Assembly: GCA_025362315.1 (NCBI GenBank) | Contig: JANYGP010000071.1 | Location: forward strand, 186,001 to 250,000 | DNA from: Polaromonas sp. | Lineage (GTDB): Bacteria; Pseudomonadota; Gammaproteobacteria; Burkholderiales; Burkholderiaceae_C | DNA: 64,000 bases | Direction of reading: 5' to 3' | Part shown: one piece after another, positions 47,820-57,396 of the stretch | How positions within the stretch are numbered: the first letter of the stretch is position 1 | Layout: the number at the start of each line of letters is the position of its first letter | Program-made: the position numbers and the translations under genes | Notes under the pieces: generated by a model | Database searches by the model: none | Told to the model about the DNA's origin: nothing | What the model saw: only the letters and a program-made list of their open reading frames with translations

Positions 47820-48803
47820 ATGGCTGACATCAATTTCACTCCCCGTACCCGCATCGGCGCAGAAGAATCCGCGTCTGATGCCGGTGAATCGATTCCAGTT
47901 TGTGTGATGGCATTCAATGCCAGTGACCCAAGCGGGATGGGCGGGCTGACTGCTGACACGACCGCGATTGCATCGGCTGGTGGGCATGTCCTGGCTGTCG
48001 TAACTGGCGCCTATGTTCGCGACACTGCAGAAATTTTTGACCACATCTGCTTTGACGAAGAAGTGGTCAGCGAGCAAGCCAGAGCTGTGCTGGAAGACAT
48101 GCCGGTCCATGCCATCAAGGTTGGGTTTGTTGGAAATCCCGAGAACATCAGTGTCATTGCAGAAATCGCTTCAGATTACGCAGATATTCCGCTGATTGCC
48201 TACATGCCCAATTTGTCCTGGTGGGATGTTAAAAATATTGAAGACTATCTGGATGCGTTTTGCGAACTGATGTTGCCGCAGACGACTGTTCTTGTGGGCA
48301 ACCACAGCAGCTTGTGCCGCTGGCTGCTGCCTGACTGGTCCGGCGAGCGCAACCCGTCTGCCAAGGACATTGCCAAAGCTGCGGCGCAGCAGGGCGTACC
48401 GTACACCCTGGTGACGGGCATACCCCAAACAGAACATTTCATTGACAATGCTTTGGCCACACCACACTCGGTCGTGTACAGCGAGAAGTTTGAACGATTT
48501 GAAGCTGTTTTTGCAGGTGCTGGTGATACCTTGTCTGCAGCGCTGGCAGCTCTGCTGGCGAATGGCCATGACCTGGAAGCTGCAACCGCCGAGGCACTGA
48601 CCTTTCTTGATCAGGCATTGAGCGCCGGATTTAACCCGGGCATGGGAAACACCGTACCCGACCGCATGTTCTGGGCTCAGAGTGATGAAAATGAACCAGA
48701 GCTTCTGGCTGACGTTGCACCAACAGTAAGCGACGAAAATTTGAAAATGCCGCCTGAGCAAGCTTTTGTGGACATGCCGCCTCATGGCACCACCAAGCAT
48801 TGA
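47820..48803 (+). CDS. thiD: Hydroxymethylpyrimidine/phosphomethylpyrimidine kinase-like protein
   Basis: ThiD phosphorylates HMP and HMP-phosphate for thiamine. The 327-residue protein has the ThiD opening [20 protein letters not shown] and the C-terminal anion hole region [19 protein letters not shown] with the catalytic Asp. The central part is diverged (the usual SGAKLL segment is absent, and [16 protein letters not shown] stands instead), and a tail of about 45 residues extends past the usual end. The family is clear but the exact substrate is less so. The ATG at 47820 is preferred over an upstream TTG. It ends at hemL. Confidence 0.8.
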   Translation: MADINFTPRTRIGAEESASDAGESIPVCVMAFNASDPSGMGGLTADTTAIASAGGHVLAVVTGAYVRDTAEIFDHICFDEEVVSEQARAVLEDMPVHAIKVGFVGNPENISVIAEIASDYADIPLIAYMPNLSWWDVKNIEDYLDAFCELMLPQTTVLVGNHSSLCRWLLPDWSGERNPSAKDIAKAAAQQGVPYTLVTGIPQTEHFIDNALATPHSVVYSEKFERFEAVFAGAGDTLSAALAALLANGHDLEAATAEALTFLDQALSAGFNPGMGNTVPDRMFWAQSDENEPELLADVAPTVSDENLKMPPEQAFVDMPPHGTTKH

Positions 48804-48844
48804 CTGCCAATAAAACTTTTACCCAACCACCCGACGTAAAAAGC

Positions 48845-50167
48845 ATGACAACTTCCCCGATAACGTCTTCCAACATTTCGCGCAACGACGTGCTGTTTGA
48901 GCGCGCCAAAAAGCTGATTCCCGGCGGCGTCAATTCACCTGTTCGCGCCTTCAAAGCTGTAGGCGGCACGCCGCGCTTTGTGCAGCGCGCGCAGGGCGCG
49001 TATTTTTGGGACGCTGACGGCAAGCGCTATATTGACTACATCGGCTCGTGGGGGCCTATGATTTTGGGTCATGGCCATCCTGCGGTCATTGACGCTGTGC
49101 AAAAAGCCATGATGGACGGCTTCTCATTTGGTGCACCCACAGAGCGTGAGGTCGAGCTGGCCGAAGAAATCGTCAAATTGGTGCCGTCAATAGAAATGGT
49201 GCGCCTTGTCAGCTCAGGCACCGAAGCCGCCATGAGCGCGCTGCGTCTGGCACGCGGCGCCACTAGCCGAAGCAAGATCATCAAGTTTGAAGGCTGCTAC
49301 CACGGCCACACCGATGCGCTGCTGGTCAAGGCTGGCTCTGGCCTGGCCACCTTTGGCAACCCCACCAGCGCCGGTGTGCCGCCTGAAGCCGTGCAGCACA
49401 CGCTGGTGCTGGAGTACAACAACCTGGCGCAGCTGGAAGAATGTTTTGCGCTACACGGCAAAGAGCTCGCCTGCCTGATGATGGAGCCGATTTGCGGCAA
49501 CATGAATTTTGTGCGCGCCACCGTGCCCTTCATGACACGCTGCCGCGAGCTGTGCACCCAATACGGCGCATTGCTGATTTTTGATGAGGTCATGACAGGC
49601 TTCAGAGTCGCACTGGGCGGCGCACAGAGCTTGTACGCCGAGTTAATTCCAGGCTTCAAGCCTGATATGACGGCTTTGGGCAAAGTCATTGGCGGGGGCA
49701 TGCCACTGGCAGCTTTTGGCGGCAGCAAAGCGGTCATGGAAATGCTGGCACCCATCGGCGCGGTGTATCAGGCGGGCACTTTGTCGGGCAACCCCATCGC
49801 CACCGCCTGCGGCCTGGCCACACTGCGCGAAGTACAGAAACCGGGCTTTTACGAGGCACTTGGCGAACGTACCCGCAGGCTTGTCACAGGCCTGACCGCG
49901 TCAGCGCACAAATCAGGCGTCAAATTCTGCGGCGACAGCCAGGGCGGCATGTTCGGCTTTTTCCTGTTTGACGAACTGCCGCAGAACTACGCCAAAGTAA
50001 TGACCACCGACAGCCCAGCGTTCAACCGATTTTTTCATGCCATGCTGGACAAGGGTGTTTACTACGCGCCTGCGCTATACGAGGCTGGGTTTGTCAGTTC
50101 AGCGCACACTGCAGCGGATGTCGAAGCGACGGTGGATGCAGCGACCCATTTTTTTGCTGGGATGTAA
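48845..50167 (+). CDS. hemL: Glutamate-1-semialdehyde 2,1-aminomutase
   Basis: HemL makes 5-aminolevulinate from glutamate semialdehyde with PLP or PMP. The 440-residue protein has [23 protein letters not shown]-type motif [13 protein letters not shown], and the PLP lysine in [17 protein letters not shown]. The ATG at 48845 is chosen; a TTG overlapping the thiD stop would add 15 poorly conserved residues. It supplies the haem pathway continued by the hemC-D-X-Y operon elsewhere in this window. Confidence 0.97.
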   Translation: MTTSPITSSNISRNDVLFERAKKLIPGGVNSPVRAFKAVGGTPRFVQRAQGAYFWDADGKRYIDYIGSWGPMILGHGHPAVIDAVQKAMMDGFSFGAPTEREVELAEEIVKLVPSIEMVRLVSSGTEAAMSALRLARGATSRSKIIKFEGCYHGHTDALLVKAGSGLATFGNPTSAGVPPEAVQHTLVLEYNNLAQLEECFALHGKELACLMMEPICGNMNFVRATVPFMTRCRELCTQYGALLIFDEVMTGFRVALGGAQSLYAELIPGFKPDMTALGKVIGGGMPLAAFGGSKAVMEMLAPIGAVYQAGTLSGNPIATACGLATLREVQKPGFYEALGERTRRLVTGLTASAHKSGVKFCGDSQGGMFGFFLFDELPQNYAKVMTTDSPAFNRFFHAMLDKGVYYAPALYEAGFVSSAHTAADVEATVDAATHFFAGM

Positions 50168-50171
50168 CATA

Positions 50172-50221
50172 GCGCTATTTATTTTATAGCTGCTTGTGCG
50201 GGTAAATTCAGGGCTAGACAG
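50172..50221 (+). repeat. Dispersed repeat, copy F (after hemL)
   Basis: It contains TATAGCTGCTTGTGCGGG and CAGGGCTAGACAG, starting five bases past the hemL stop. The rest of the 216-bp gap before the next gene holds no supported gene, though the minus strand has a short coding-like stretch around 50235-50380 with no good start. Confidence 0.75.
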
Positions 50222-50383
50222 CAATTTCAATGATCTAAATTGTCTGAACGTGTGTCTTCTTGCCTGACACCGCAGGACGTGTTGTGTCGCTGACGAGTTG
50301 CTGGTAAATTGCGGCTTCGTCCTTGACGGCCTCTTTTGCCACCACGCGCCAAGCGGCCCAACCCCTGCCATACTTGCGCCCGT

Positions 50384-51709
50384 ATGAAAACTTTCCTGAG
50401 GCGCGCTTTAGGTGCGCTGATCCACGATTGGCTGGCCTGGGCGCTCCTGGTGACAACGGTGCTCGTATCCGCTGGCGTCGCGGTTTATCTGCAGCCAACG
50501 GTGCTGGTCATAGCCGCCGGGCAATCCGACCAGGACGAGAAAAAAGTGGTGCAACTTCTGGTGGACACACTGGCCAAGGAACGCAGCGGCGTGCGCTTGA
50601 CCCCACTTTGGACTGACGGATTTGCCGAAAGTGCCGCCGCCTTGACGTCTGGCAAGGCAGATCTGGCCGTCATTCGCAGTGATGTGAACGTGGGCCGTGG
50701 GGCTAGCAGCCTGGTGAGTCTGCGCACGTTCTATCCCGTTGTTTTCACCAACGAAGGCACAAAGATCACTCGACTAAGCGATTTGCGCGGCAAACGGATT
50801 GGCATCGGTGGGCAAGGCGATCTGAACCGGATTTTGGCGCGGCAAATACTTTCGAACCGTGGTTTGCTGGAACAGGATTACACCCTGGTGCCACTCAAGA
50901 CCGGCGAGCAGATTGAGTACGCCAGCCAGGGAAAGATTGACGCATTTTTCTCGGTATCTGCCGGCCGCACGCAGGCCAACGCAGGTTTTAACGACAACAT
51001 CCGCAAAGCCTGGGGTGAAAAATTTGTGGTCATTACGCCGGATGACGAAGCCGCGCTGGCCTTGCGCATCCGGGGCGTTGAAACCGGGGAAATTGTGAAA
51101 GGGTTTTTCGGTGGCGATCCGCCAAAGCCAGACGAAGCTGTTGAAACAATCACCCTGTCCAACCGCATCGTTGCCAGCGACAAGGTCACCAACAACGCAG
51201 CTGTGGCGCTGACCCGCACTCTGTATTCCCTGCGAGACCAGCGGCAACTTGAAGTGCCCGAAGTGCTTGCCATTGCAGCGCCGTCGCGTGATGTGCCGAC
51301 CCTGCCGGTTCACCCAGGCACGGCTCAATTGATCGATGGTGTGTACCAGGATTTCATGGACCGCTACATCAACCACCTTTTCATCGCCGCGATGTCACTC
51401 GGCGCGCTGGGCTCAGCGGCGACAGCGATCAATGCGCGCAGGCGGCGCGGCCAGCGCGCACAGGCAGTGCAAGATTTGCATAGCCTGCTCGGCCTGAGAG
51501 AAAGCATCTGCCTGCAGGACGACACGGTGCACGTTGCCCAGCGTCTGCAGGAGGTTGACACCATTTTCCAGCGCAGCATGATTGCCTGTGCCGAAGGACA
51601 CATCAGCTCAGGCGCAATGGTCGCGATTCAGGCGGCTGTCACCAGGTGCCACCGGGCGGCAGACATCAAAACCCGCGCCGCAGGCAGCGCTGACAGTCTG
51701 AATGGTTGA
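50384..51709 (+). CDS. TAXI-family solute-binding receptor, membrane-anchored
   Basis: The 441-residue protein has an uncleaved-looking N-terminal helix (WLAWALLVTTVLVSAGVAVYL, about 16-38) and a TAXI-type periplasmic binding domain with VLVIAAGQSDQDEKKV, LAVIRSDVNVGRG and GKRIGIGGQGDLNRIL. A second membrane helix (HLFIAAMSLGALGSAATAI) follows near 330, with a cytoplasmic tail of about 90 residues. TAXI receptors usually work with a TRAP transporter, but no permease gene is nearby. The two helices and the tail suggest a sensor or adaptor instead of a diffusing receptor. That is inference. The 229 bases after it, up to purH, show no feature I can support. Confidence 0.75.
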   Translation: MKTFLRRALGALIHDWLAWALLVTTVLVSAGVAVYLQPTVLVIAAGQSDQDEKKVVQLLVDTLAKERSGVRLTPLWTDGFAESAAALTSGKADLAVIRSDVNVGRGASSLVSLRTFYPVVFTNEGTKITRLSDLRGKRIGIGGQGDLNRILARQILSNRGLLEQDYTLVPLKTGEQIEYASQGKIDAFFSVSAGRTQANAGFNDNIRKAWGEKFVVITPDDEAALALRIRGVETGEIVKGFFGGDPPKPDEAVETITLSNRIVASDKVTNNAAVALTRTLYSLRDQRQLEVPEVLAIAAPSRDVPTLPVHPGTAQLIDGVYQDFMDRYINHLFIAAMSLGALGSAATAINARRRRGQRAQAVQDLHSLLGLRESICLQDDTVHVAQRLQEVDTIFQRSMIACAEGHISSGAMVAIQAAVTRCHRAADIKTRAAGSADSLNG

Positions 51710-51938
51710 CGCCATTGTCTTGTTGTTTGTCACAGGGCGACATGACATGATGCCGCCCGTCGGCAAGTTCCAGTCTTGGGGAATTTTCCATAAGCTGTAT
51801 CGATTGACGTATGCGGCTTTACAAGGCCTGAACCTTTTTGAATTCTCATTTTGCATTCTCAGTGAAAATATGGGCCGTCTACTGCGTTACGGGGCGACGA
51901 CGGCTGTCTATCCTCCCGCTTAAACAAAGCTGCCACGT

Positions 51939-53537
51939 TCAATGCCTGAAATGCCGCACACCTGTCAGCACCATAACAACGCCGCGCTCATCGGCAGCGT
52001 CAGTCACTTCCTGATCGCGCATGGAGCCACCGGGCTGAATCATGCTGGTGGCACCTGCATCGACAACTACGTCTAGCCCGTCGCGAAATGGGAAGAATGC
52101 GTCGCTGGCTACTGCGGTGCCAGACAGCGAAAGGCTGGCGTGTCCAGCTTTGATGCAGGCGATGCGGGCTGAATCCAGGCGGCTCATTTGGCCTGCGCCT
52201 ACGCCCATCGTCATGCCGTCTTTGCAGAACACGATAGCGTTTGACTTGACGTATTTGGCGACCTTCCACGCGAACAGCAGATCTTGAAGTTGCGCGGGTG
52301 TGGGCTGCAATTTGCTGACGACTTTTAAATCTGCCATGTCCAGTTCATGGTTGTCTGCGGTTTGCATCAACAGGCCCGAACCGACGCGTTTGATGTCCAT
52401 CAAGTTGCGCCCTTGCTGCCAGTCCGTGTTGCCGCCGGGGGGCATGTCAATCTGCAAAATCCGCACATTGGCTTTGGTTTTGAAAACTTCCAGCGCCTCG
52501 GGTGTGAAACTGGGTGCCATCAGCACTTCTACGAACTGCTTTGAAATTTGTAGCGCCGCACGCCCATCCAATGGGCAGTTCAGCGCAATAATTCCGCCAA
52601 ATGCAGATGTCGGATCAGTTTTGAAGGCTTTGCTGTAGGCGTCCAGCGCGTCGCTGCCCACAGCCACGCCGCAGGGGTTGGCGTGCTTGACGATGACGCA
52701 GGCGGAGGACTGTTGTAGTCCGCTTTCAGCGTCCTGGATAAAACTTTTAACGCATTCCCACGCGGCATCGGCGTCGGCGATGTTGTTGTAACTCAGCTCT
52801 TTGCCTTGCAGTTGTTTGGCGGTGACCAGTGAGCCGGGCGCGGGGTGCAGGTCGCGGTACAGCGCGGCTTGCTGGTGGGCGTTTTCGCCGTAGCGCAGGT
52901 CTTGCAGCTTGATGAAGCGGATGTTGGTTTGCGCTGGGAACTGGGCGTGGCTACCGTCTGGCTGGATCGCCGACAAATAGTCGCTGATGGCCCCGTCATA
53001 TTGGCTGATGCGATTGAACGCGGCGACCGACAATGCAAACTTGGTCTGGTCTGTCAGTTTGCCATCGGCTTTCAGTTCAGCAAGCACACCGGCGTATTGC
53101 GATGCGTCGGTCAGCACGCCCACGTCACGCCAGTTTTTGGCAGCGCTGCGCACCATGGCCGGGCCGCCAATGTCGATGTTTTCAATCGCGTCTTCCAGCG
53201 TGCAGCCAGGCTTGGCCACTGTCGCTTCAAACGGATAAAGATTGACCACCAGTAAATCAATGGTGGCGATGCCATGGTCTTTCAAAGCCGCCATGTGCTC
53301 AGGCACATCGCGCCGTGCCAGCAGGCCCCCGTGAATTTTGGGGTGCAGCGTTTTGACCCGGCCGTCGAGCATTTCTGGAAAGCCGGTGTGGTCAGCTACT
53401 TCCACGACGGGCAGGCCTGCTTTTGCCAGCAGGCTGGCTGTACCGCCGGTTGACAGCAGCTTGATGCCAAGCGTGTGCAGGGCCTGGGCAAATTCAAGGA
53501 TGCCGGTTTTGTCAGAGACAGAAATCAGTGCGTTCAT
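51939..53537 (-). CDS. purH: Bifunctional AICAR transformylase/IMP cyclohydrolase
   Basis: PurH carries out the last two steps of IMP synthesis. The 532-residue protein has the cyclohydrolase N-domain ([18 protein letters not shown] and the GGVKTLHPK-type segment [16 protein letters not shown]). The transformylase domain contains [15 protein letters not shown] with the catalytic Lys-His pair, and ends in [19 protein letters not shown]. The order dusB-fis-purH is standard in beta- and gammaproteobacteria. Confidence 0.98.
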   Translation of the reverse strand: MNALISVSDKTGILEFAQALHTLGIKLLSTGGTASLLAKAGLPVVEVADHTGFPEMLDGRVKTLHPKIHGGLLARRDVPEHMAALKDHGIATIDLLVVNLYPFEATVAKPGCTLEDAIENIDIGGPAMVRSAAKNWRDVGVLTDASQYAGVLAELKADGKLTDQTKFALSVAAFNRISQYDGAISDYLSAIQPDGSHAQFPAQTNIRFIKLQDLRYGENAHQQAALYRDLHPAPGSLVTAKQLQGKELSYNNIADADAAWECVKSFIQDAESGLQQSSACVIVKHANPCGVAVGSDALDAYSKAFKTDPTSAFGGIIALNCPLDGRAALQISKQFVEVLMAPSFTPEALEVFKTKANVRILQIDMPPGGNTDWQQGRNLMDIKRVGSGLLMQTADNHELDMADLKVVSKLQPTPAQLQDLLFAWKVAKYVKSNAIVFCKDGMTMGVGAGQMSRLDSARIACIKAGHASLSLSGTAVASDAFFPFRDGLDVVVDAGATSMIQPGGSMRDQEVTDAADERGVVMVLTGVRHFRH

Positions 53538-53562
53538 TTTTATTATTCTTTAGATCATTAAT

Positions 53563-53582
53563 CAGTCAGTCAGTCAATCAGC
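53563..53582. repeat. CAGT/CAAT tandem tetramers over the 3' end of fis
   Basis: Three CAGT units, one CAAT and one CAGC cover the fis stop. The motif resembles that between lepB and the DUF4845 gene (2127-2162). Confidence 0.7.
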
Positions 53583-53806
53583 TTATGCTCGACCAACTTC
53601 TTGCGCAGTGTGTTGCGGTTCAGGCCCAGCCACTCGGCAGCGCGCGACTGGTTTTGTGCGGCTTGCGCCATCACCACCTCCAGCAGCGGCTTTTCTACCA
53701 CCCGTACCATCATGTCGTACAACCGGTCCGGCTCAGTGCCGCGCAGGTCTTTGAAGTAGCTGTCCAGGCTTACACGTATGCACTCTTCGATTTGCTTTTT
53801 GCTCAT
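53570..53806 (-). CDS. fis: Fis-family DNA-binding protein
   Basis: Fis is a nucleoid protein that bends DNA and regulates growth-rate-dependent genes. The 78-residue protein ends in the Fis helix-turn-helix NQSRAAEWLGLNRNTLRKKL. The start MSKKQIEECIRVSLDSYF at 53806 overlaps the dusB TGA as ATGA, and fits the length of betaproteobacterial Fis. Its 3' end carries the tetramer repeat. As in E. coli it is co-transcribed with dusB. Confidence 0.95.
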   Translation of the reverse strand: MSKKQIEECIRVSLDSYFKDLRGTEPDRLYDMMVRVVEKPLLEVVMAQAAQNQSRAAEWLGLNRNTLRKKLVEHKLID

Positions 53807-54837
53807 ACATTGCACTCTTCTTCATTTTTAAATTTGACTGCTTCTGGCATGCGATCAGTTGCCTGGCCGAGGCTGTCGAAAAAAACATTCACTGCATCAA
53901 GCTGGCTCTGTGCATCTACGAGCGCGTTCATCTGAGCGCGAAACGCTTCGCCGCCCGGCAGTGACTTCACGTACCAGCCGATGTGTTTGCGCGCACTTCG
54001 CACACCTGTGTATTCGCCGTACAGCTCGTAATGGTCTTGAAGGTGATCTGTCAACAGACGTTTGACATCCAGAACCAAAGGCGGGGCCAGCTGTGTACCA
54101 GTGACCAGAAAATGAGAAACCTCGCGAAAAATCCACGGCCTGCCTTGCGCCACGCGGCCCAGCATGACAGCATCAGCACCTGTGTAGGCCAGCACATCAC
54201 GCGCTTTTTGACCGCTGCTGATGTCGCCATTGGCCACCACGGGAATGGTCAGGGCAGATTTGACTTCAGCAATCGTGTCGTATTCAGCCAAGCCTTTGTA
54301 GCCCTGCTCGCGGGTGCGGCCATGCACAGTGACCATCGCCACGCCTGCGCTTTGGGCGGCACGCGCAATCGATACTGCGTTTTTGTGATGTTCTGCCCAA
54401 CCAGTGCGCATTTTTAAAGTGACTGGCACATTACGGGGAGCGCAGGCATTGACCACAGCCGCCACAATTTCAAGTGCCAGTTTTTCGTCCTGCATCAGTG
54501 CTGAGCCCGCCCATTTGTTGCACACTTTTTTGGCAGGGCAACCCATGTTGATGTCGATGATCTGCGCGCCCCGGTCAATGTTGTAGGCCGCGGCGTCCGC
54601 CATCATCTGCGCGTCGGTGCCAGCAATTTGCACGGCGATCGGCTCGGGTTCACCGTCGTGGTTGGCGCGGCGCGATGTTTTCAGGGTGTCCCACAAGTCG
54701 CGCCTGGATGTCACCATTTCACTGACGGCATAACCTGCACCCAGCTTTTTGCACAGCATGCGAAACGGCCGGTCTGTGACGCCTGCCATGGGCGCGGCAA
54801 ACACGTTGTTTGCCAATGCATAGGAGCCGATAAACAT
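53803..54837 (-). CDS. dusB: tRNA-dihydrouridine synthase DusB
   Basis: Dus enzymes reduce uridines of tRNA with FMN and NADPH. The 344-residue protein has FAAPMAGVTDRPFRMLCKK, the conserved MGCPAKKVCNK with the catalytic Cys, and VHGRTREQGYKG in the FMN site. Pairing with fis identifies it as DusB, although a distinction from DusA or DusC by sequence alone is not tried here. Confidence 0.96.
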   Translation of the reverse strand: MFIGSYALANNVFAAPMAGVTDRPFRMLCKKLGAGYAVSEMVTSRRDLWDTLKTSRRANHDGEPEPIAVQIAGTDAQMMADAAAYNIDRGAQIIDINMGCPAKKVCNKWAGSALMQDEKLALEIVAAVVNACAPRNVPVTLKMRTGWAEHHKNAVSIARAAQSAGVAMVTVHGRTREQGYKGLAEYDTIAEVKSALTIPVVANGDISSGQKARDVLAYTGADAVMLGRVAQGRPWIFREVSHFLVTGTQLAPPLVLDVKRLLTDHLQDHYELYGEYTGVRSARKHIGWYVKSLPGGEAFRAQMNALVDAQSQLDAVNVFFDSLGQATDRMPEAVKFKNEEECNV

Positions 54838-54946
54838 GGGACGCGATGGTTGAGGATGCTGAAAAAGAAGGCATAGTGTAGCTGCTTAAAATTTAAGCAA
54901 ATGCCGGCCTAAGTAACAACACGCAAGACTGCGATACTCTTGCTGC

Positions 54947-55423
54947 ATGGAAGCGTGGGTACAACAACTTTTAGACCTTTTGGCCTTGCCTCAGTATGGC
55001 CTGAGCACGGTTTTTATCATCTCGTTTATCTCGGCCACGCTGCTCCCGCTGGGCTCGGAGCCGGCGGTGTTTGGTCTGGTCAAACTCAACCCCCATTTAT
55101 TTTGGCAAGCTATTTTGGTCGCCACAGCTGGCAATACGCTGGGCGGCGCGCTGGACTGGTGGCTGGGTTACGGCGCGCACAAGGTGGTCGATAGATATAC
55201 ACCTGACTCGTTTCATGGCCGTGCCTTGGTGTGGCTTGAAAAGTTAGGGCCGAAGGCTTGCCTGCTGGCCTGGTTGCCGCTGGTGGGCGACCCACTGTGC
55301 GCTGTGGCCGGTTGGCTCAAGTTGCCATTCTTGCCCTGCGTTTTTTACATGGCAGTTGGCAAATTTTTGCGTTACTTTGTCATGACCGCCGGCCTGGTTT
55401 GGGCTTTTCCGGGCGGCTTTTAA
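54947..55423 (+). CDS. YqaA family membrane protein (DedA-like SNARE-associated fold)
   Basis: The 158-residue protein has several hydrophobic segments with FIISFISATLLPLGSEPAVF and the glycine-rich ATAGNTLGGALDWWLGYG, both typical of YqaA. A late conserved GKFLRYFVMTAGLVW follows. YqaA relatives have a DedA-like fold linked to lipid transport, with no proven function. Its stop overlaps the convergent pseudouridine-synthase-like gene by 4 nt. Confidence 0.9.
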   Translation: MEAWVQQLLDLLALPQYGLSTVFIISFISATLLPLGSEPAVFGLVKLNPHLFWQAILVATAGNTLGGALDWWLGYGAHKVVDRYTPDSFHGRALVWLEKLGPKACLLAWLPLVGDPLCAVAGWLKLPFLPCVFYMAVGKFLRYFVMTAGLVWAFPGGF

Positions 55424-56121
55424 AACTGCTCTGCAGGCAACAGATAACGCCACTGCCCAACTGGCAAACCACTCATGGCTACCCGGCTAATTCTCAACCG
55501 TTTCATGCCGGTCACAGTCAAACCGACGCTTTCGCAAAAGTAGGCGATTTGCCCCGGTCGCTCACCTTTGATTGCAAAGCGCAAGCGCGCCTCGCTTTGC
55601 CAACTGACTTTGGCAGGCCCCATTAATTTGCCGTTAAAGGTAAAACCATGATCCACGCGGTTCAAGCGCTCCAGACCGCCGGGTTTAATTGTGCCGCTGA
55701 CCTCGACCACCACTTCATGCTCCAGTACATTGGCGTCTTCCACCAGCTTTCGGCGGGTACGCCAGTCATCGGTAAACACGACCAGGCCACTGGCGGGCAG
55801 CGCGAGGGGCGTGACCAGCTCGGCTGCCAGGTGTTTTTTAAGCAGCGTGATACCGCTACGGTCGCCGGGGTAACGGGTTGCCATCTTCAGGTCTGCTTCA
55901 TAACCGCCTGGCTTGTGCAGTAGCAGCGTGACAGTTGTGGGCCCCAAGAGACTGGCATTTTTTGACAGTTCAATTTTTTGGTTCAACACGCGAAATTGCG
56001 GCTCTTCCACCACCACGCCATCGACCGTGACCCAGCCGCCTTCGATGTACTGCTCAGCTTCGCGGCGTGAACAAGGCAGCATTTCAGCCAGGCGCTTGGC
56101 CAGGCGTACAGGTTCAGTCAT
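55420..56121 (-). CDS. RsuA/RluF-like pseudouridine synthase homologue without catalytic Asp
   Basis: The 233-residue protein has an N-terminal S4 RNA-binding domain (RLAKRLAEMLPCSRREAEQY, residues 6-25) and the RsuA-type core. In active members the site reads GRLDxDTxGLLLLTND. Here the same block reads TPLALPASGLVVFTDD, so the catalytic Asp and the conserved Arg are replaced by Ala and Leu. The rest of the fold and the late TVTGMKRLRISRVAMSGLP are kept. It may bind RNA without modifying it, or use another residue. The reading frame is intact and not decaying. Confidence 0.85.
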   Translation of the reverse strand: MTEPVRLAKRLAEMLPCSRREAEQYIEGGWVTVDGVVVEEPQFRVLNQKIELSKNASLLGPTTVTLLLHKPGGYEADLKMATRYPGDRSGITLLKKHLAAELVTPLALPASGLVVFTDDWRTRRKLVEDANVLEHEVVVEVSGTIKPGGLERLNRVDHGFTFNGKLMGPAKVSWQSEARLRFAIKGERPGQIAYFCESVGLTVTGMKRLRISRVAMSGLPVGQWRYLLPAEQF

Positions 56122-56149
56122 GCGGTCTTTTCAAGCGGCCGCCGTGGAA

Positions 56150-56246
56150 CTGGCTTTGCCGGGCCACCAGCGGCGTCCCCTGCAAGGGGAGGACAGGCTA
56201 CACGAAGTGAGACTGGGCAGGGGTGCACACACAGGGGTGCACACAT
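56150..56246. repeat. GC-rich intergenic repeat between ychF and the RsuA-like gene
   Basis: The segment includes the palindromic CCCCTGCAAGGGG and resembles the class of GC-rich elements found in ppc. A 14-base direct duplication (AGGGGTGCACACAC) closes it at about 56218-56246. Membership in the ppc family is probable, not certain. Confidence 0.5.
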
Positions 56247-57338
56247 CTAGCTAGAAAACAAAAAATTCATCACATCACCATCCTTGACAACATATTCCTT
56301 GCCTTCACTGCGCATCTTGCCCGCGTCTTTTGCGCCCTGCTCACCTTTAAAAGCGATGTAGTCGTCAAACGCTATGGTCTGCGCCCGGATATAGCCTTTT
56401 TCAAAGTCGGTGTGAATCACGCCTGCGGCTTGCGGGCCAGTGTCGCCAATATGAATGGTCCAGGCGCGGACTTCCTTGACGCCTGCTGTAAAGTAAGTTT
56501 GCAGCCCCAGCAGCTTGAAGGCCGCCACGATCAGGCGGTTCAGGCCAGGCTCGCTCTGGCCAATTTCAGCTAAAAACATTTTTTTGTCAACGTCCTCCAT
56601 GTCAGCCATCTCGGCTTCCATCTTGGCGCAAATGGCCACCACAGGCGCGTTTTGCGCTTTGGCGTAAGCCATCAAACGGTCCAGAAAAGGGTTGTTTTCA
56701 AAGCCGTCTTCAGCCACGTTGGCCACAAACATGGCCGGCTTGGCGGTGATCAAAAAGAATTGCGCCAGCAGCGGCAGCTCTTCCTTGCTGAAGTCAATGG
56801 TGCGCACCGGCCTGGCTTCATTGAGTGCCACCTGGCATTTGTCCAAAATTGCCACCAGCTTGGCAGACTCCTTGTCACCCGAACGGGCCAGCTTGGTCAC
56901 GCGGTGCAGCGCCTTTTCAACCGCGGCCAGGTCAGCCAGGCAGAGCTCGGTTTGAATGACTTCAATGTCTGATATCGGGTCTACCTTGCCAGCCACGTGA
57001 ATCACGTTGTCGTCTTCAAAGCAGCGCACCACATTGACAGTGGCGTCGGTCTCGCGGATATGTGCCAAAAACTTGTTGCCCAGGCCTTCACCGGTGCTGG
57101 CACCGGCCACCAGCCCGGCAATGTCTACAAACTCGACAATTGCTTTTTGTATTTTTTGCGGGTTGACGATGGCCGCCAGCTGGTCGAGCCGCGAATCTGG
57201 CAGTTCGACGATACCGACGTTCGGCTCAATGGTGCAAAACGGGTAGTTTTCCGCCGCAATACCTGCTTTGGTCAACGCATTGAACAGGGTGGATTTTCCG
57301 ACGTTAGGCAAGCCGACGATGCCGCATTTCAAACTCAT
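56247..57338 (-). CDS. ychF: Redox-regulated ATPase YchF (Obg family)
   Basis: YchF (OLA1-like) is an ATPase of the Obg family that binds ribosomes and affects oxidative stress. The 363-residue protein begins [20 protein letters not shown], has [13 protein letters not shown] and [17 protein letters not shown], and ends in the TGS-type domain with [20 protein letters not shown]. The length is standard. No operon partner follows: a repeat-bearing gap separates it from the next gene. Confidence 0.98.
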   Translation of the reverse strand: MSLKCGIVGLPNVGKSTLFNALTKAGIAAENYPFCTIEPNVGIVELPDSRLDQLAAIVNPQKIQKAIVEFVDIAGLVAGASTGEGLGNKFLAHIRETDATVNVVRCFEDDNVIHVAGKVDPISDIEVIQTELCLADLAAVEKALHRVTKLARSGDKESAKLVAILDKCQVALNEARPVRTIDFSKEELPLLAQFFLITAKPAMFVANVAEDGFENNPFLDRLMAYAKAQNAPVVAICAKMEAEMADMEDVDKKMFLAEIGQSEPGLNRLIVAAFKLLGLQTYFTAGVKEVRAWTIHIGDTGPQAAGVIHTDFEKGYIRAQTIAFDDYIAFKGEQGAKDAGKMRSEGKEYVVKDGDVMNFLFSS

Positions 57339-57396
57339 GACGAACCTTCAAAAACTGGTGGCAAAGTGTATTCGATGACGGGTAATTGCCCGTCCG

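Noticed and set aside
50235-50380. Coding-like stretch on minus between hemL and the TAXI gene (GWAAWRVVAKEAVKDEAAIY)
   Set aside because: The composition is plausible for a small protein, but there is no ATG start without overlapping the TAXI gene and no ribosome binding site.
51702-51923. 73-codon frame between the TAXI gene and purH
   Set aside because: It overlaps the end of the TAXI gene, has no ribosome binding site and no recognisable motif.
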